The notes beneath the pieces are model-generated. The model ran no database searches. It saw only the letters and a list, made by a program, of their open reading frames with translations, and was not told the origin of the DNA. This document shows positions 1-10,599 of a stretch of 64,000 bases of DNA, one piece after another. Source of the DNA: Manis javanica (lineage: Eukaryota; Chordata; Mammalia; Pholidota; Manidae); contig NC_133169.1 in NCBI RefSeq assembly GCF_040802235.1, positions 41,981,034 to 42,045,033 on the forward strand, given 5' to 3'. The translations under genes and the position numbers were made by a program. The first letter of the stretch is position 1. Each line of letters opens with the position of its first letter.

Positions 1-3000
1 GCTTTCCACAATGGTTGAACTAATTTACATTCCCACCAGCAGTGTAGGAGGGTTCCCCTTTCTCCACAGCCTCGCCAACATTTGTTGTTGTTTGTCTTTT
101 GGATGGCAGCTATCCTTACTGGTGTGAGGTGATACCTCATTGTAGTTTTAATTTGCATTTCTCTGATAATTAGCGATGTGGAGCATCTTTTCATGTGTCT
201 CTTGGCCATCTGTATTTCTTTTTTGGAGAACTGTCTGTTCAGTTCCTCTGCCCATTTTTTAATTGGGTTATTTGTTTTTTGTTTGTTGAGGCGTGTGAGC
301 TCTTTATATATTCTGGACGTCAAGCCTTTATCAGATCTGTCATTTTCAAATATATTCTCCCATACTGTAGGGTTCCTTTTTGTTCTATTGATGGTGTCTT
401 TCGCTGTACAGAAGCTTTTCAGCTTAATGTAGTCCCACTTGCTCATTTTTGCTGTTGTTTTCCTTGCCCGGGGAGATATGTTCAAGAAGAGATCACTCAT
501 GTTTATGTCTAAGAGGTTTTTGCCTATGTTTTTTTCCAAGAGTTTAATGGTTTCGTGAGTTACATTCAGGTCTTTCATCCATTTTGAGTTTACCTTTGTA
601 TATGGGGTTAGAATATGGTCCAGTTTCATTCTCCTACATGTAGCTGTCCAGTTTTGCCAGCACCATCTGTTGAAGAGACTGTCATTTTGCCATTGTATGT
701 CCATGGCTCCTTTATCAAATATTAATTGACCATATATGTTTGGGTTAATTTCTGGGGTCTCTAATCTGTTCCACTGGTCTGTGGCTCTGTTCTTGTGCCA
801 GTACCAAATTGTCTTGATTACTATGGCTTTGTAGTAGAGCTTGAAGTTGGGGAGTGAGATCCCCCCTACTTTATTCTTCTTTTTCAGGATTGCTTTGGCT
901 ATTTGGGGTCTTTGGTGTTTCCATATGAATTTTTGAATTATTTGTTCCAATTCATTGAAGAATGTTGCTGGTAATTTGAGAGGGATTGCATCAAATTTGT
1001 ATATTGCTTTCGGCAGGATGGCCATTTTGACGATATTAATTCTTCCTAGCCATGAGCATGGGATGAGTTTCCATTTATTAGTGTCCCCTTTAATTTCTCT
1101 TAAGAGTGACTTGTAGTTTTCAGAGTATAAGTCTTTCACTTCCTTGGTTAGGTTTATTCCTAGGTATTTTATTCTTTTTGATGCAATGGTGAATGGAATT
1201 GTTTTCCTGATTTCTCTTTCTATTGATTCGTTGTTAGTGTATAGGAAAGCTACAGATTTCTGTGTGTTGATTTTGTATCCTGCAACTTTGCTGTATTCCG
1301 ATATCAGTTCTAGTAGTTTTGGAGTGGAGTCTTTAGGGTTTTTTATGTACAGTATCATATCATCTGCAAATAGTGACAGTTTAACTTCTTCTTTACCAAT
1401 CTGGATTCCTTGTATTTCTTTGTTTTGTCTGATTGCCGTGGCTAGGACCTCCAGTACTATGTTGAATAACAGTGGGGAGAGTGGGCATCCCTGTCTGGTT
1501 CCCGATCTCAGTGGAAATGCTTTCAGCTTCTCGCTGTTCAGTATAATGCTGGCTGTGGGTTTATCATATATGGCCTTTATTATGTTGAGGTACTTGCCCT
1601 CTATTCCCATTTTGCTGAGAGTTTTTATCATGAATGGATGTTGAATTTTGTCAAATGCTTTTTCAGCATCTATGGAGATGATCATGTGGTTTTTGTCTTT
1701 CTTTTTGTTGATGTGGTGGATGATGTTGATGGATTTTCGAATGTTGTACCATCCTTGCATCCCTGGGATGAACCCCACTTGGTCATGGTGTATGATCCTT
1801 TTGATATACTGTTGAATTCTGTTTGCTAATATTTTGTTGAGTATTTTTGCATCTACATTCATCAGGGATATTGGTCTGTAATTTTCTTTTTTGGTGGGGT
1901 CTTTTCCTGGTTTTGGTATTAGGGTGATGTTGGCTTCATAGAATGAGTTTGGGAGTATTCCCTCTTCTTCTATTTTGTGGAACACTTTAAGGAGAATGGG
2001 TATTATGTCTTCTCTGTGTGTCTGATAAAATTCCGAGGTAAATCCGTCCGGCCCCGGGGTTTTGTTCTTGGGTAGTTTTTTGATTACTGTTTCAATTTCT
2101 TTGCTTGTAATTGGTTTGTTTAACTTTTGTGTTTCTTCCTTGGTCAGTCTTGGGAGGTTGTATTTTTCTAGGAAGTTGTCCATTTCTTCTAGGTTTTCCA
2201 GCTTGTTGGCATATAGGTTTTCATAGTAGTCTTTAATAATTCTTTGTATTTCTGTGGAGTCTGTTGTGATTTTTCCATTCTCATTTCTGATTATGTTGAT
2301 TTGTGTTGACTCTCTTTTTCTCTTAATAAGTTGGGCTAGAGGCTTATCTATTTTGTTTATTTTCTCAAAGAACCAGCTCTTGGTTTCGTTGATTTTTGCT
2401 ATTGTTTTATTCTTCTCAATTTTGTTTATTTCTTCTCTGATCTTTATTATGTCCCTCCTTCTGCTGACTTTAGGCCTCATTTGTTCTTCTTTTTCCAGTT
2501 TTAATAATTGTGATGTTAGACTATTCATTTGGGATTGTTCTTCCTTCTTCAAGTGTGCCTGGATTGCTATATACTTTCCTCTTAAGACTGCTTTCGCTGC
2601 ATCCCACAGAAGTTGGGGCTTAGTGTTGTTGTTGTCATTTGTTTCTATATATTCCTTGATCTCTATTTTGATTTGTTCATTGATCCATTGATTATTTAGT
2701 AGCATGTTGTTAAGCCTCCATGTGTTTGTGAGCCTTTTTGTTTTCTTTGTAGAATTTATTTCTACTTTCATACCTTTGTGGTCTGAAAAATTGGTTGGTA
2801 GAATTTCAATATTGTGGAATTTACTGAGGCTCTTTTTGTGAGCTAGTATGTGGTCTATTCTGGAGAATGTTCCATGTGCACTTGAGAAGAATGTATATCC
2901 TGTTGCTTTTGGATGTAAAGTTCTATAGATGTCTATTAGGTCCATCTGTTCTAGTGTGTTGTTCAGTGCCTGTGTGTCTTTACTTATTTTCTGCCCGGTG

Positions 3001-3464
3001 GATCTATCCTTTGGGGTGAGTGGTGTGTTGAAGTCTCCTACAATGAATGCATTGCAGTCTATTTCCCTCTTTAGTTCTGTTAGTATTTGCTTCACATATG
3101 CTGGTGCTCCTGTATTGGGTGCATATATATTTAGAATGGTTATATCCTCTTGTTGGACTAAGCCCTTTATCATTATGTAGTGGCCTTCTTTATCTCTTGT
3201 TACTTTCTTTGTTTTGAAGTCTATTTTGTCTGATATTAGTACTGCAACCCCTGCTTTCTTCTCACTGTTGTTTGCCTGAAATATGTTTTTCCATCCCTTG
3301 ACTTTTAGTCTATGCTTATCTTTGGGTTTAAGGTGAGTTTCTTGTAAGCAGCATATAGATGGGTCTTGCTTTTTTATCCATTCTATTACTCTATGTCTTT
3401 TGATTGGTGCATTAAGTCCATTTACATTTAGGGTGACTATTGAAAGATATGTACTTATTGCCAT
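1..3464 (-). CDS. L1 ORF2p, endonuclease/reverse transcriptase, 3' end cut by window edge
   Basis: ORF2p nicks target DNA and reverse-transcribes L1 RNA onto it (target-primed reverse transcription). The frame opens at ATG 3464 (protein starts MAISTYLS) and is still in the same frame at position 3, which is 1154 codons. An N-terminal APE-type endonuclease has LNVNGLN, CLQETH, DFNTP and an intact SDHK motif. The RT domain has FADDM with its aspartates at codons 701-702, the same numbering as the catalytic Asp of human L1. The Cys-rich C-terminal motif (CWRGCG...HCWWEC) lies near the window edge. About 110 codons should remain outside. Codon frame was checked at the start, at the RT motif and at the edge; compensating indels between those points are unlikely but not excluded base by base. 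Confidence 0.9.
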   Translation of the reverse strand, partial: MAISTYLSIVTLNVNGLNAPIKRHRVIEWIKKQDPSICCLQETHLKPKDKHRLKVKGWKNIFQANNSEKKAGVAVLISDKIDFKTKKVTRDKEGHYIMIKGLVQQEDITILNIYAPNTGAPAYVKQILTELKREIDCNAFIVGDFNTPLTPKDRSTGQKISKDTQALNNTLEQMDLIDIYRTLHPKATGYTFFSSAHGTFSRIDHILAHKKSLSKFHNIEILPTNFSDHKGMKVEINSTKKTKRLTNTWRLNNMLLNNQWINEQIKIEIKEYIETNDNNNTKPQLLWDAAKAVLRGKYIAIQAHLKKEEQSQMNSLTSQLLKLEKEEQMRPKVSRRRDIIKIREEINKIEKNKTIAKINETKSWFFEKINKIDKPLAQLIKRKRESTQINIIRNENGKITTDSTEIQRIIKDYYENLYANKLENLEEMDNFLEKYNLPRLTKEETQKLNKPITSKEIETVIKKLPKNKTPGPDGFTSEFYQTHREDIIPILLKVFHKIEEEGILPNSFYEANITLIPKPGKDPTKKENYRPISLMNVDAKILNKILANRIQQYIKRIIHHDQVGFIPGMQGWYNIRKSINIIHHINKKKDKNHMIISIDAEKAFDKIQHPFMIKTLSKMGIEGKYLNIIKAIYDKPTASIILNSEKLKAFPLRSGTRQGCPLSPLLFNIVLEVLATAIRQNKEIQGIQIGKEEVKLSLFADDMILYIKNPKDSTPKLLELISEYSKVAGYKINTQKSVAFLYTNNESIEREIRKTIPFTIASKRIKYLGINLTKEVKDLYSENYKSLLREIKGDTNKWKLIPCSWLGRINIVKMAILPKAIYKFDAIPLKLPATFFNELEQIIQKFIWKHQRPQIAKAILKKKNKVGGISLPNFKLYYKAIVIKTIWYWHKNRATDQWNRLETPEINPNIYGQLIFDKGAMDIQWQNDSLFNRWCWQNWTATCRRMKLDHILTPYTKVNSKWMKDLNVTHETIKLLEKNIGKNLLDINMSDLFLNISPRARKTTAKMSKWDYIKLKSFCTAKDTINRTKRNPTVWENIFENDRSDKGLTSRIYKELTRLNKQKTNNPIKKWAEELNRQFSKKEIQMAKRHMKRCSTSLIIREMQIKTTMRYHLTPVRIAAIQKTNNNKCWRGCGERGTLLHCWWECKLVQPLWK

Positions 3465-3659
3465 TGCAGGCTTTAGATTCGTGGTTACTAAAGGTTCAAG
3501 GTTAGCCTCTTTAGTATCTTACTGCCTAACTTAGCTCGCTTATTGAGCTGTTATATACACTGTCTGGAGAGTCTTTTCTTCTCTCCCTTCTTATTCCTCC
3601 TCCTCCATTCTTCATATGTTGTGTGTTTTGTTCTGTGCTCTTTTTAGGGGTGCTCCCAT

Positions 3660-4583
3660 CTAGAGCAGTCCCTGTAGGATGCCCTGTAGAGGTGGTTTGT
3701 GGGAAGCAAATTCCCTCAGCTTTTGCTTGTCTGGGAATTGTTTGATCCCACCATCATATTTAAATGATAGTCGTGCTGGATACAGTATCCTTGGTTCAAG
3801 GCCCTTCTGTTTCATTGCATTAAGTATATCATGCCATTCTCTTCTGGCCTGTAGGGTTTCTGTTGAGAAGTCTGATGTTAGCCTGATTGGTTTTCCTTTA
3901 TAGGTGACCTTTTTCTCTCTAGCTGCCTTTAAAACTCTTTCTTTGTCCTTGATCCTTGCCATTTTAATTATTATGTGTCTTGGTGTTGTCCTCCTTGGAT
4001 CCTTTCTGTTGGGGGTTCTGTATAATTCCATGGTCTGTTCGATTATTTCCTCCCCCAGTTTGGGGAAGTTTTCAGCAATTATTTCTTCAAAGACACTTTC
4101 TATCCCTTTTCCTCTTTCTTCCTCTTCTGGTATCCCTATAATACGAATGTTTTTCCTTTTGTATTGGTCACATATTTCTCTTAGTGTTGTTTCATTCCTG
4201 GAGATCCTTTTATCTCTCTCTCTGTCAGCTTCTATACGTTCCTGTTCTCTGGCTTCTATTCCTTCAATGGCCTCTTGCATCTTATCCATTCTGCTTATAA
4301 ATCCTTCCAGGGATTGTTTCACTTCTGTGATCTCTTTCCTGACATCTGTGATCTCCTTCCGGACTTCATCCCACTGCTCTTGCATTTTTCTCTGCATCTC
4401 ATCCCACTGCTCTTGCATTTTTCTCTGCATCTCATCCCATTGCTCTTGCATTTTTTTCTGCATCTCTGTCAGCATGTTCATGATTTTTATTTTGTATTCT
4501 TTTTCAGGAGGACTAGTTAGGTCTGTCTCCTTCTCAGGTGTTGTCTCTGTGATCTTTGTCTGCCTGTAGTTTTGCCTTTTCAT
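3660..4583 (-). CDS. L1 ORF1p, RNA-binding trimeric chaperone, intact
   Basis: A complete 307-residue ORF1 starting MKRQNYRQ. ORF1p coats L1 RNA as trimers and acts as a nucleic-acid chaperone in the RNP. Visible in order: a short charged N-terminus, a long coiled coil (about residues 35-125), an RRM domain (about 140-215, with NIRIIGIPEEEE), and a C-terminal domain with RTPNRKDPRR, RHIIIKMARIKDKERVL and the QARREWHDI block. The coiled coil holds three tandem 11-residue units (MQRKMQEQWDE type) followed by two VRKEITD/E heptads, an arrangement absent from the other L1 copies here. Inter-ORF spacing to ORF2 is about 195 bp. This is the only undamaged ORF1 in the window. Confidence 0.95.
   Translation of the reverse strand: MKRQNYRQTKITETTPEKETDLTSPPEKEYKIKIMNMLTEMQKKMQEQWDEMQRKMQEQWDEMQRKMQEQWDEVRKEITDVRKEITEVKQSLEGFISRMDKMQEAIEGIEAREQERIEADRERDKRISRNETTLREICDQYKRKNIRIIGIPEEEERGKGIESVFEEIIAENFPKLGEEIIEQTMELYRTPNRKDPRRTTPRHIIIKMARIKDKERVLKAAREKKVTYKGKPIRLTSDFSTETLQARREWHDILNAMKQKGLEPRILYPARLSFKYDGGIKQFPDKQKLREFASHKPPLQGILQGLL
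4368..4470 (-). repeat. 33-bp tandem triplication in the L1-A ORF1 coiled coil
   Basis: Three consecutive 33-bp units encode MQ(R/K)KMQEQWDE. The 11-residue period is a hendecad, which is compatible with coiled-coil packing (three turns per 11 residues) and keeps the frame. Unit 3 (4436-4468, N-terminal in the protein) has diverged by a few bases. Confidence 0.9.
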
Positions 4584-5079
4584 GGTGATAGAGATAGTTT
4601 GCAGAGCTGGTACAAGTGACCGCTGGAAGAGCTTCCCTTCTTGTTGGTTTGTAGCCTTTTCCTGGGAGAATAGTGACCTCTAGTGGCTTGTGCTGGGCAG
4701 CTGTGCGCAGACAGGGCTTCTGCTTCCTGCCCAGTTGCTTTGGGGTTTATCTCCGCTGTTGCTGTGGGCTTGGCCTGGCTGGGGCTCTTCCTCCAAAATG
4801 GTGGAGCCCCGTTGGAGGGGGAGCAGCCAGGAGACTATTTATCTCCGTAAGGGGCCTCTGTGCTCCCTGCTGCCCAGGGGGTTAGAGTGCCCAGAGATCC
4901 CCAGATTCCCTGCTTCTGGTCTAAGTGACCTGTCCTGCCCCTTTAAGATTTCCAAAAAGCACTCTCCAAACCAAAACAACAACAGCAACAATGAGAGAGG
5001 GAACAGAAAGAAAGAGAAAAAAAAAAAAAGGAAAAAAAAAGGAAAAAACAAGCGATTTTTTTTTTTTTTTTTTTTTTGT

Positions 5080-5770
5080 CCTCAGGTGCCGGTCCCAGGC
5101 ACCCGCTCACTGGTCCTGCTGCCCTGTCTCCCTAGCACCAGGGTCCCTGTCCTTTCAAGGCTTCCAAAAAGCACCCACCCACCGGTCCCGCAGGGAAGGA
5201 ACGCTCAATATTCTTTGTCCTCTGGCACTGGTCCCACGCACCCGCTCACCAGTCCCGCCGCCCTGCCTCCCTAGCACCGGGGTCCCTGTCCCTTCAAGGC
5301 TTCCAAAAAGCACTCGGCAAAAAGAGAAAAAAAAAGGGGAAAAACGCGCGATTTCCTCTGTCCTCAAGTGCCGGTCTCAGGCACCCGCCCACCGGTCCCG
5401 CAGGGAAAAACGGGGGATATTCTTTGTCCTCAGGCGCCGGTCCCAGCCACCCGCTCACCAGTCCCGCCACCGTGCCTCCCTAGCACTGGGGTCCCCGTCC
5501 CTTCAAGGCTTCCAAAAAGCGCTCGCCCAAAAGAGAAAAAAAAAAAGGGGAAAAACGCGCGACCTCCTCCGTCCTCAGGCACCGGTCTCAGGCACCCGCC
5601 CCCAGGTCTCGCAGGGAGAAACGCGGGATATTCTTTGTCCTCCGGCGCCGTTCCCAGGCACCTCCTCACCGGTCCCGCCACCCTGCCTCCCCAGCAACGG
5701 GGGCCCGTCCCTCTAAGGCTTCCAAAAAGCGCTCGCCAAAAAAAAAACCGCTCCGGTTTCTCTCCACCCG
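5080..5770 (-). repeat. Tandem CpG-rich promoter monomers of about 210 bp (3-4 units)
   Basis: Units start near 5080, 5219, 5428 and 5639, spaced 139 (internally deleted), 209 and 211 bp. Each holds a conserved box around CTTCAAGGCTTCCAAAAAGC, a poly-A/G spacer, CGCGCGA and GATATTCTTTGTCC. A partial internal duplication of the GTCCTCAGGCGCCGGT-type box gives a nested sub-period. L1-B has only a single diverged copy of this block (about 18710-18900). Confidence 0.9.
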
Positions 5771-5976
5771 CCGGGAGCCGGGGGGAGGGGCGCTTGGGTC
5801 CCGCCGGGCTGGGGCTTGTATCTTACCCCCTTCACAAGGCGCTGGGTTCTTGCAGGTGTGGATGTGGTCTGGATGTTGTCCTGTGTCCTGTGGTCTCTAT
5901 TTTAGGAAGATTTTTCTTTATTATATTTTCATAGCTCTATGTGTTTTTGGGAGGAGATTTCCACTGCTCTACTCAC

Positions 5977-5989
5977 GCCGCCATCTTGG
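5977..5989 (-). promoter_or_regulatory. YY1-type motif at the L1-A 5' terminus
   Basis: The minus strand reads CCAAGATGGCGGC, the YY1 core (AAGATGGCGGC) found at the very start of human L1, where it fixes the transcription start. It is perfect here and altered in L1-B (19138-19148) and L1-D (57451-57463). Confidence 0.75.
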
Positions 5990-6639
5990 CTCCGCTAAAG
6001 AGTACGTGCATTTTTAAGGGCTTTTCTGTTTCTTCACTTCATTATCTCGGATTCCGTGACCCCGTGGCACCATGGATGTGCCCATGGCACCGGCAGCCCA
6101 GGTCACAGCTGCTCAATGAGACTCACTGAGTGAATCACGGGAAAGAAGCACTGAGTCACCAGAATCCGTTCCAAAGAATAAGCGAAGCTCTATGTAACAG
6201 GATGTCAGCCTGTACCTATTCAGGTAATCATCTCTGGATGCCACACCAATTTTTTTTATAGAAGTAAATATCATGAATACAAAAATATCAGAAATTTTTT
6301 AAAAAACCTCTTATATGGGAAGACAGACCACAACAACTCTGTCTGCAGTAGGAAAATACAACCCAAATGTTCAGTAATGGGATTAATAACCATAGGTACA
6401 GGTCATATCATCAGTGAGCCTCAAGAGGAGAATATTGACTGAAGAAAGTAGGTCATATGGGATCTTCCTCATGATTCCTATCATAGGAATTTCAACCACA
6501 CATAGTATATTATTTAAGGCAAGTAGCAGTGTGGAGATAATCAATATCACCAGCATGGACCAAGAGGGTCATATGATCAGAGGGTGTCATACAACTTTTT
6601 TATACCACTGGTAAAAACAGTGTTTCTTAAAATTTTGCA

Positions 6640-6865
6640 AAAATTAATTTGGAATCACAATTTAAGTTGGTCACAGGGATGGTAGTACAGCAGAGACAAT
6701 ATAGTCAATGATTCTGTAACACCTTCCTATGTGGACAAGGCAGTACCTGCACCAGAGGGAGTGAGGATATAATAGCGCAGGTAACTGTTCAACCACTGTG
6801 CTGCACACTTGAAACCAGTACGAGATTGTTTATCTGCAACACTTCAATTAAAAAATATGTTTGTA
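6640..6865 (+). mobile_element. Old L1 3'-end fragment
   Basis: The text from the GACAATATAGTCAATGATT-type segment through TTGAAACCAGTACGAGATTG to a short AATTAAAAAA tail matches the general pattern of ancient L1 3' ends and resembles 61490-61862. It is diverged and has no ORF. The flanking stretch 5996-6639 shows no feature I can name. Confidence 0.55.
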
Positions 6866-8377
6866 TACAGAAATGGCTGTTATAAAATGTTTGGTCTATT
6901 TGAAACTAAGTAAATCAATTTAAAAACAGGCGTGCAAGTGTTACAGGAGCACAAGGCAACTGTAGAGTATCTGTGACTGTGCACTGCGCTTATTAAAAAA
7001 GAGAATGTGGCCCGAAGCTGCTATTCAGATCACTCAGTTATGCCCTTTTTCTCACCTGACACATTTTTCCTACTCACCACCCTTCACTACTGCCTCAGGA
7101 GTGCCAGTGTATGTGGAAATAGAAAAAGCAAAAAGGACCTTTATCCAACCTGTCCTGTCTCTGAGCTGAGGTGGGCAACCCTCTGCCTCAGTTCTCATGT
7201 CCCTACAAGGAGGGTGATACCACATTCCTCAAAGTCATACGGTGCAAATGAAGTGAAAGAATGACAGTAAGTCCTTAGCTCAGAAATCTCTTAAGAAGTG
7301 AAACCAATCATCACCAATCTCCATGTTCAACAGAATGTCTGACAGTAGCTCACACACATCCTCACCTGGCTATTTCACAGTGGGTCCGCGTACTGTATGA
7401 TTCCAATGAGACCTTAGGCTACTGGAAAGGCAGATTACATATCTTGTATGTTTTTATATTTCCTTGATAAAAAAGCTACCAATACACAGCTGGAAATTTT
7501 ATCATTGAAAAATGAATGGAAAGACAAAGTAATGAACTAGAGATAAAAAGATATTTACTCATAGTATTGATGAGAATAGCCCAAAGTATTCTTGAAACCA
7601 CTCATTTAAATACAATTCTGTTTATTATATTACTTAACCCCCAAGGTATCAATATTATTCTAATTTTAATAAAAGTATATATCCATGAATGTAAACATTT
7701 CTGTTCATATTAATATACCCATGGCAAATACAATACACCCATCTTTTTGGAGACTTTCTAAGCAGCAAATTTTTAATACATTTCCACCTGCATTTTAGCT
7801 CATGGATTCTAAAAGTCTTACCTGCCCTCAGTTGTTTGGTGGAAACCTTATCCTCTCCAGCTTCCCAGAAAGACAGGAATTGTCAATAAAAATTAAAAGG
7901 ATTTTCATTCCTAGAATATTCCTACTCAGCCTGCCCATGGTAAAAAGAAACTTAAGCTTTCAGCCCTGCGGGAAATCCATTCCCTTGCCTTTAATTATAG
8001 GAGTCGGTGTTGTTTTCTGCCTCCTCTCCTAGGGCAGAGATGGAATAAGCTTCCTTTACCTACATGAAAATACTTATTCAGGGTAGATAATTATGACTCC
8101 TTATTGAGTATTATTGTGAACTTCCTAAAACTCCCCTCCATCTCCCTGAACGTAATGACAGGAAAAACACTGAGTGCTGCCTGTGTGACGTCACTGTGGT
8201 TAGCATGTGTGCAAACTCACAGCACACTCGCAAATACGCTGTGTCAGGTACTCTAATTATCTGATGATTACACCCTCATGCTTTCCTCCACAGTGGAACT
8301 GCTAAACTCACTTCCCCAAGTTATAGAGCTAGTAAATTCCATACAGGATGCTCCAGTGCTCATATGAGTTTCCATTT
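6866..8377. other. Intergenic, no recognisable feature
   Basis: AT-rich single-copy-looking DNA. Short open frames (for example 7007-7264 on the plus strand) show no homology pattern I recognise and no codon bias. I see no RNA gene, LTR or SINE. Confidence 0.5.
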
Positions 8378-8800
8378 TTTTCAGCTGTATTAAGATAAAA
8401 TTAACCAATAAACAATGTATACATTTAAGGTCTTCAACTTGATGTTCTGATAGATGTATACATTGAGAAATGATCAGCACAATGTTGCACATTAACATAT
8501 TCATCACCTTACGCAGTGACCATTGTGTGTGTCTGTCTGTGCTGAGAACACTTGAGATCTACCTTTCTAGCAAGTTTGGAGCATATAGTGCAGTTTCAGT
8601 AACTAGAGTCACCGTGCTGTGCATGATGCACACACGGCTTCCGTCCTGTAATATTACTCACTCGGCTTCAAAGTTGCATCTTCCCTCTTCCCTGTGCCCC
8701 CTCTTCCCACATCCTTGCAGGGTGAGCATGTTTTTACTTGGGCAGAGTTGACATTTTTAATACCTTGAAGTTCCACACATACTTCTCAAATAGTCTTTAA
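8378..8800 (-). mobile_element. Old L1 3'UTR fragment (L1M-like)
   Basis: The minus-strand pattern of the L1M 3'UTR is recognisable on the plus strand: TAAGATAAAATTAACCAATA, then the AAATGATCAGCACAATG and TATTCATCACCTTACGCAGTG segments, GAGAACACTTGAGATCTACC, and AACTAGAGTCACCGTGCTGT. It closely parallels 49140-49500. It is heavily diverged and non-coding. Confidence 0.7.
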
Positions 8801-10599
8801 TGTTTCTTACCCACTTCAAAACTATTCTTAGAGTTATAAACTCTATTAGATGGAAATGTCCTGGGTATTTTACACTTGTTATTATCATGTATGGAACATG
8901 TTTCCATTGCTTTGTCTTTGCTTTTGCTGATACTTAGAAATCTATTGATTGCTGTATACTTATCCTGAATCAACAATGCCATTTCCTACTTTAGTATCCT
9001 TTCTTGTAGAATATAACATTTAAGTGATAAAATGTCTCTTTATACCATTTCTTAAATCTCTTTTTCTTAATGTAACTGATTAAAAGAAAATATTTAGCAT
9101 TATATATGTGTATATAATTTACAGTATGTAATACAGGTTATGCTTATAAAGATTCACCATTAAGTCTGAGGCTGGCTTGAGGTTTTGGTAGATATACTTA
9201 CCACATGAGCACAATGCCTTCTGATTTACTCCACTAAAGCTTTAGTCAACAAATTGTCATTGAAATTTACCAAATAATGTCCTCCTTTCCTTGAGATTGT
9301 GGCATCATGCTTCTCCTTGGGTTGTTCACAGGCTGTATTACAATGATATATATTCCTTAGCTTCATAAATATTTCAGTGAGAACATAGTACATGAAATAA
9401 TTACTAAATGAAAGTGGACCAATACTCATCTGAAAATAAACAATTATAGATTAAATTGATTCCTGTATTTGTGCACAGAATCTGAGTATGTGTCTTTTGC
9501 TTTTTGCCTCCAGAGATTATCAAAGGATTATATTTTTGTTAAATATTCCTGGCCTTATATATCGTTAATGCCCATTTCTGTCTTAATAGATATAGTACCA
9601 CTTTGTATGTTGGACACTTTCCTTTCAGAATTCTGTGTGACTTTCTTCCATTTTGATAACGTGGCTATATGATTTTTCAGTTTTAATAATGCATGGAATT
9701 ACATATCTACTTGAAAAATTAAGTTTTATACCACTGCTTAACCTGTACTTTCCTTTGAGTATATATTCAATTCTATCTAGAATGTTGATGGGAAGTGGAG
9801 TCATTGCTAACAATATTTCTGAATATATTAATTTTACTAATATTTCCAAATTTCTCTCTGAAGAAACTATAATAATTTACATTATCAATAGGACCATATT
9901 TGTATTTCTATTGCTGTTTATCTTTACAAAAATGGGATTTTCATAAGCTTCAAAGTTTTTAATCTTTGTCTTGAATTTTTTTGTCAGATAAAAATAAAGC
10001 GTCCTGTTAAATTTGGATGTCAGATAAACAATGAGTATTATTGATATAGACATTGATATGGATTGAGATATTATTGATATAGACATGAGTATATTCATAT
10101 ATACTAAGAAAATTACACATTGTGTCTCTGAAATTCAACTCAGTTATGTGTCCGGTGCTTTTATTTGCACAATCCAGAGACCTGGCAGTGCTGCACCCGG
10201 ACGTCAGCTGTGCACGACCTGCATTCACTGCTGTCCTGCTGCTCTCTTCTACATCCTCAGGACATAGGCACAGCTGAGGGCCTTGTACATCCTTGACTCA
10301 GGTTAGTGAGAATGAGACATAGTTGTGATAGTTGTATTTTTGTAATTCCTACTCATTTATTTGTTGAAATAAAGTGGAGTTCATGATACTGGTTTACACC
10401 TAGTAGCATTGTTAAATTCAGTTAACATATAGTAAATATTATAAATAATATAGTATACACACACATACACAAATGCACACACTTTATAATCTTTTATATC
10501 TTTCTGAAATTTTAAAGCCAGATCTATAGATGATCTTGGTTTTCTGATATCTGATACAGGAAATTAGAGAGAATGACATTATCAAGATGATCACAGGTC
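8801..10599. other. Intergenic AT-rich DNA
   Basis: No gene or repeat recognised. A small run of degenerate TTGATATAGACAT-like repeats lies at about 10035-10090 and a CA-rich patch at about 10455-10485. Confidence 0.5.

Larger units (their letters stand above)
1..5995 (-). mobile_element. L1-A: young L1 (LINE-1), 5' end complete, 3' end beyond window
   Basis: On the minus strand the order is 5'UTR (4584-5995), ORF1 (3660-4583), a 195-bp inter-ORF spacer, then ORF2 (from 3464 to the window edge). The 5' terminus reads as a typical L1 start, a GCGGAGCCAAGATGGCGGC-type end at 5977-5995, directly followed by unrelated DNA. ORF1 is complete and ORF2 shows no stop or net frameshift, unlike every other L1 here. 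The last part of ORF2, the 3'UTR, the poly(A) and the distal target-site duplication lie left of position 1, so full competence cannot be judged. Whether it carries the ERV-derived tail of L1-C and L1-D is also unknown. Confidence 0.95.
4584..5995 (-). promoter_or_regulatory. L1-A 5'UTR, internal promoter
   Basis: A 1.4-kb region between the L1 5' terminus and ORF1. It is GC- and CpG-rich compared with its AT-rich surroundings and contains homopolymer A/T runs and tandem repeats. In L1s this region is the internal RNA polymerase II promoter. It is longer than the 5'UTRs of L1-B (about 1.13 kb) and L1-D (about 0.8 kb), and the extra length comes from the tandem units. Antisense open frames of up to 263 codons run through the repeats (4925-5716 on the plus strand), but they are low complexity and I do not call them genes. 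Confidence 0.85.

Noticed and set aside
178..3180. Plus-strand open frames rich in Phe/Ser/Leu (for example 1144-1644 and 2254-2691)
   Set aside because: They are antisense shadows of L1-A ORF2. The same frames recur opposite ORF2 in L1-C at 37017-40097.
3679..4569. Plus-strand frames opposite L1-A ORF1
   Set aside because: Antisense shadow of an intact ORF1 with clear protein homology on the minus strand.
4690..5934. Overlapping proline- and lysine-rich frames on both strands in the L1-A 5'UTR
   Set aside because: They follow the GC-rich tandem repeats and homopolymers; no start context or conserved protein pattern.
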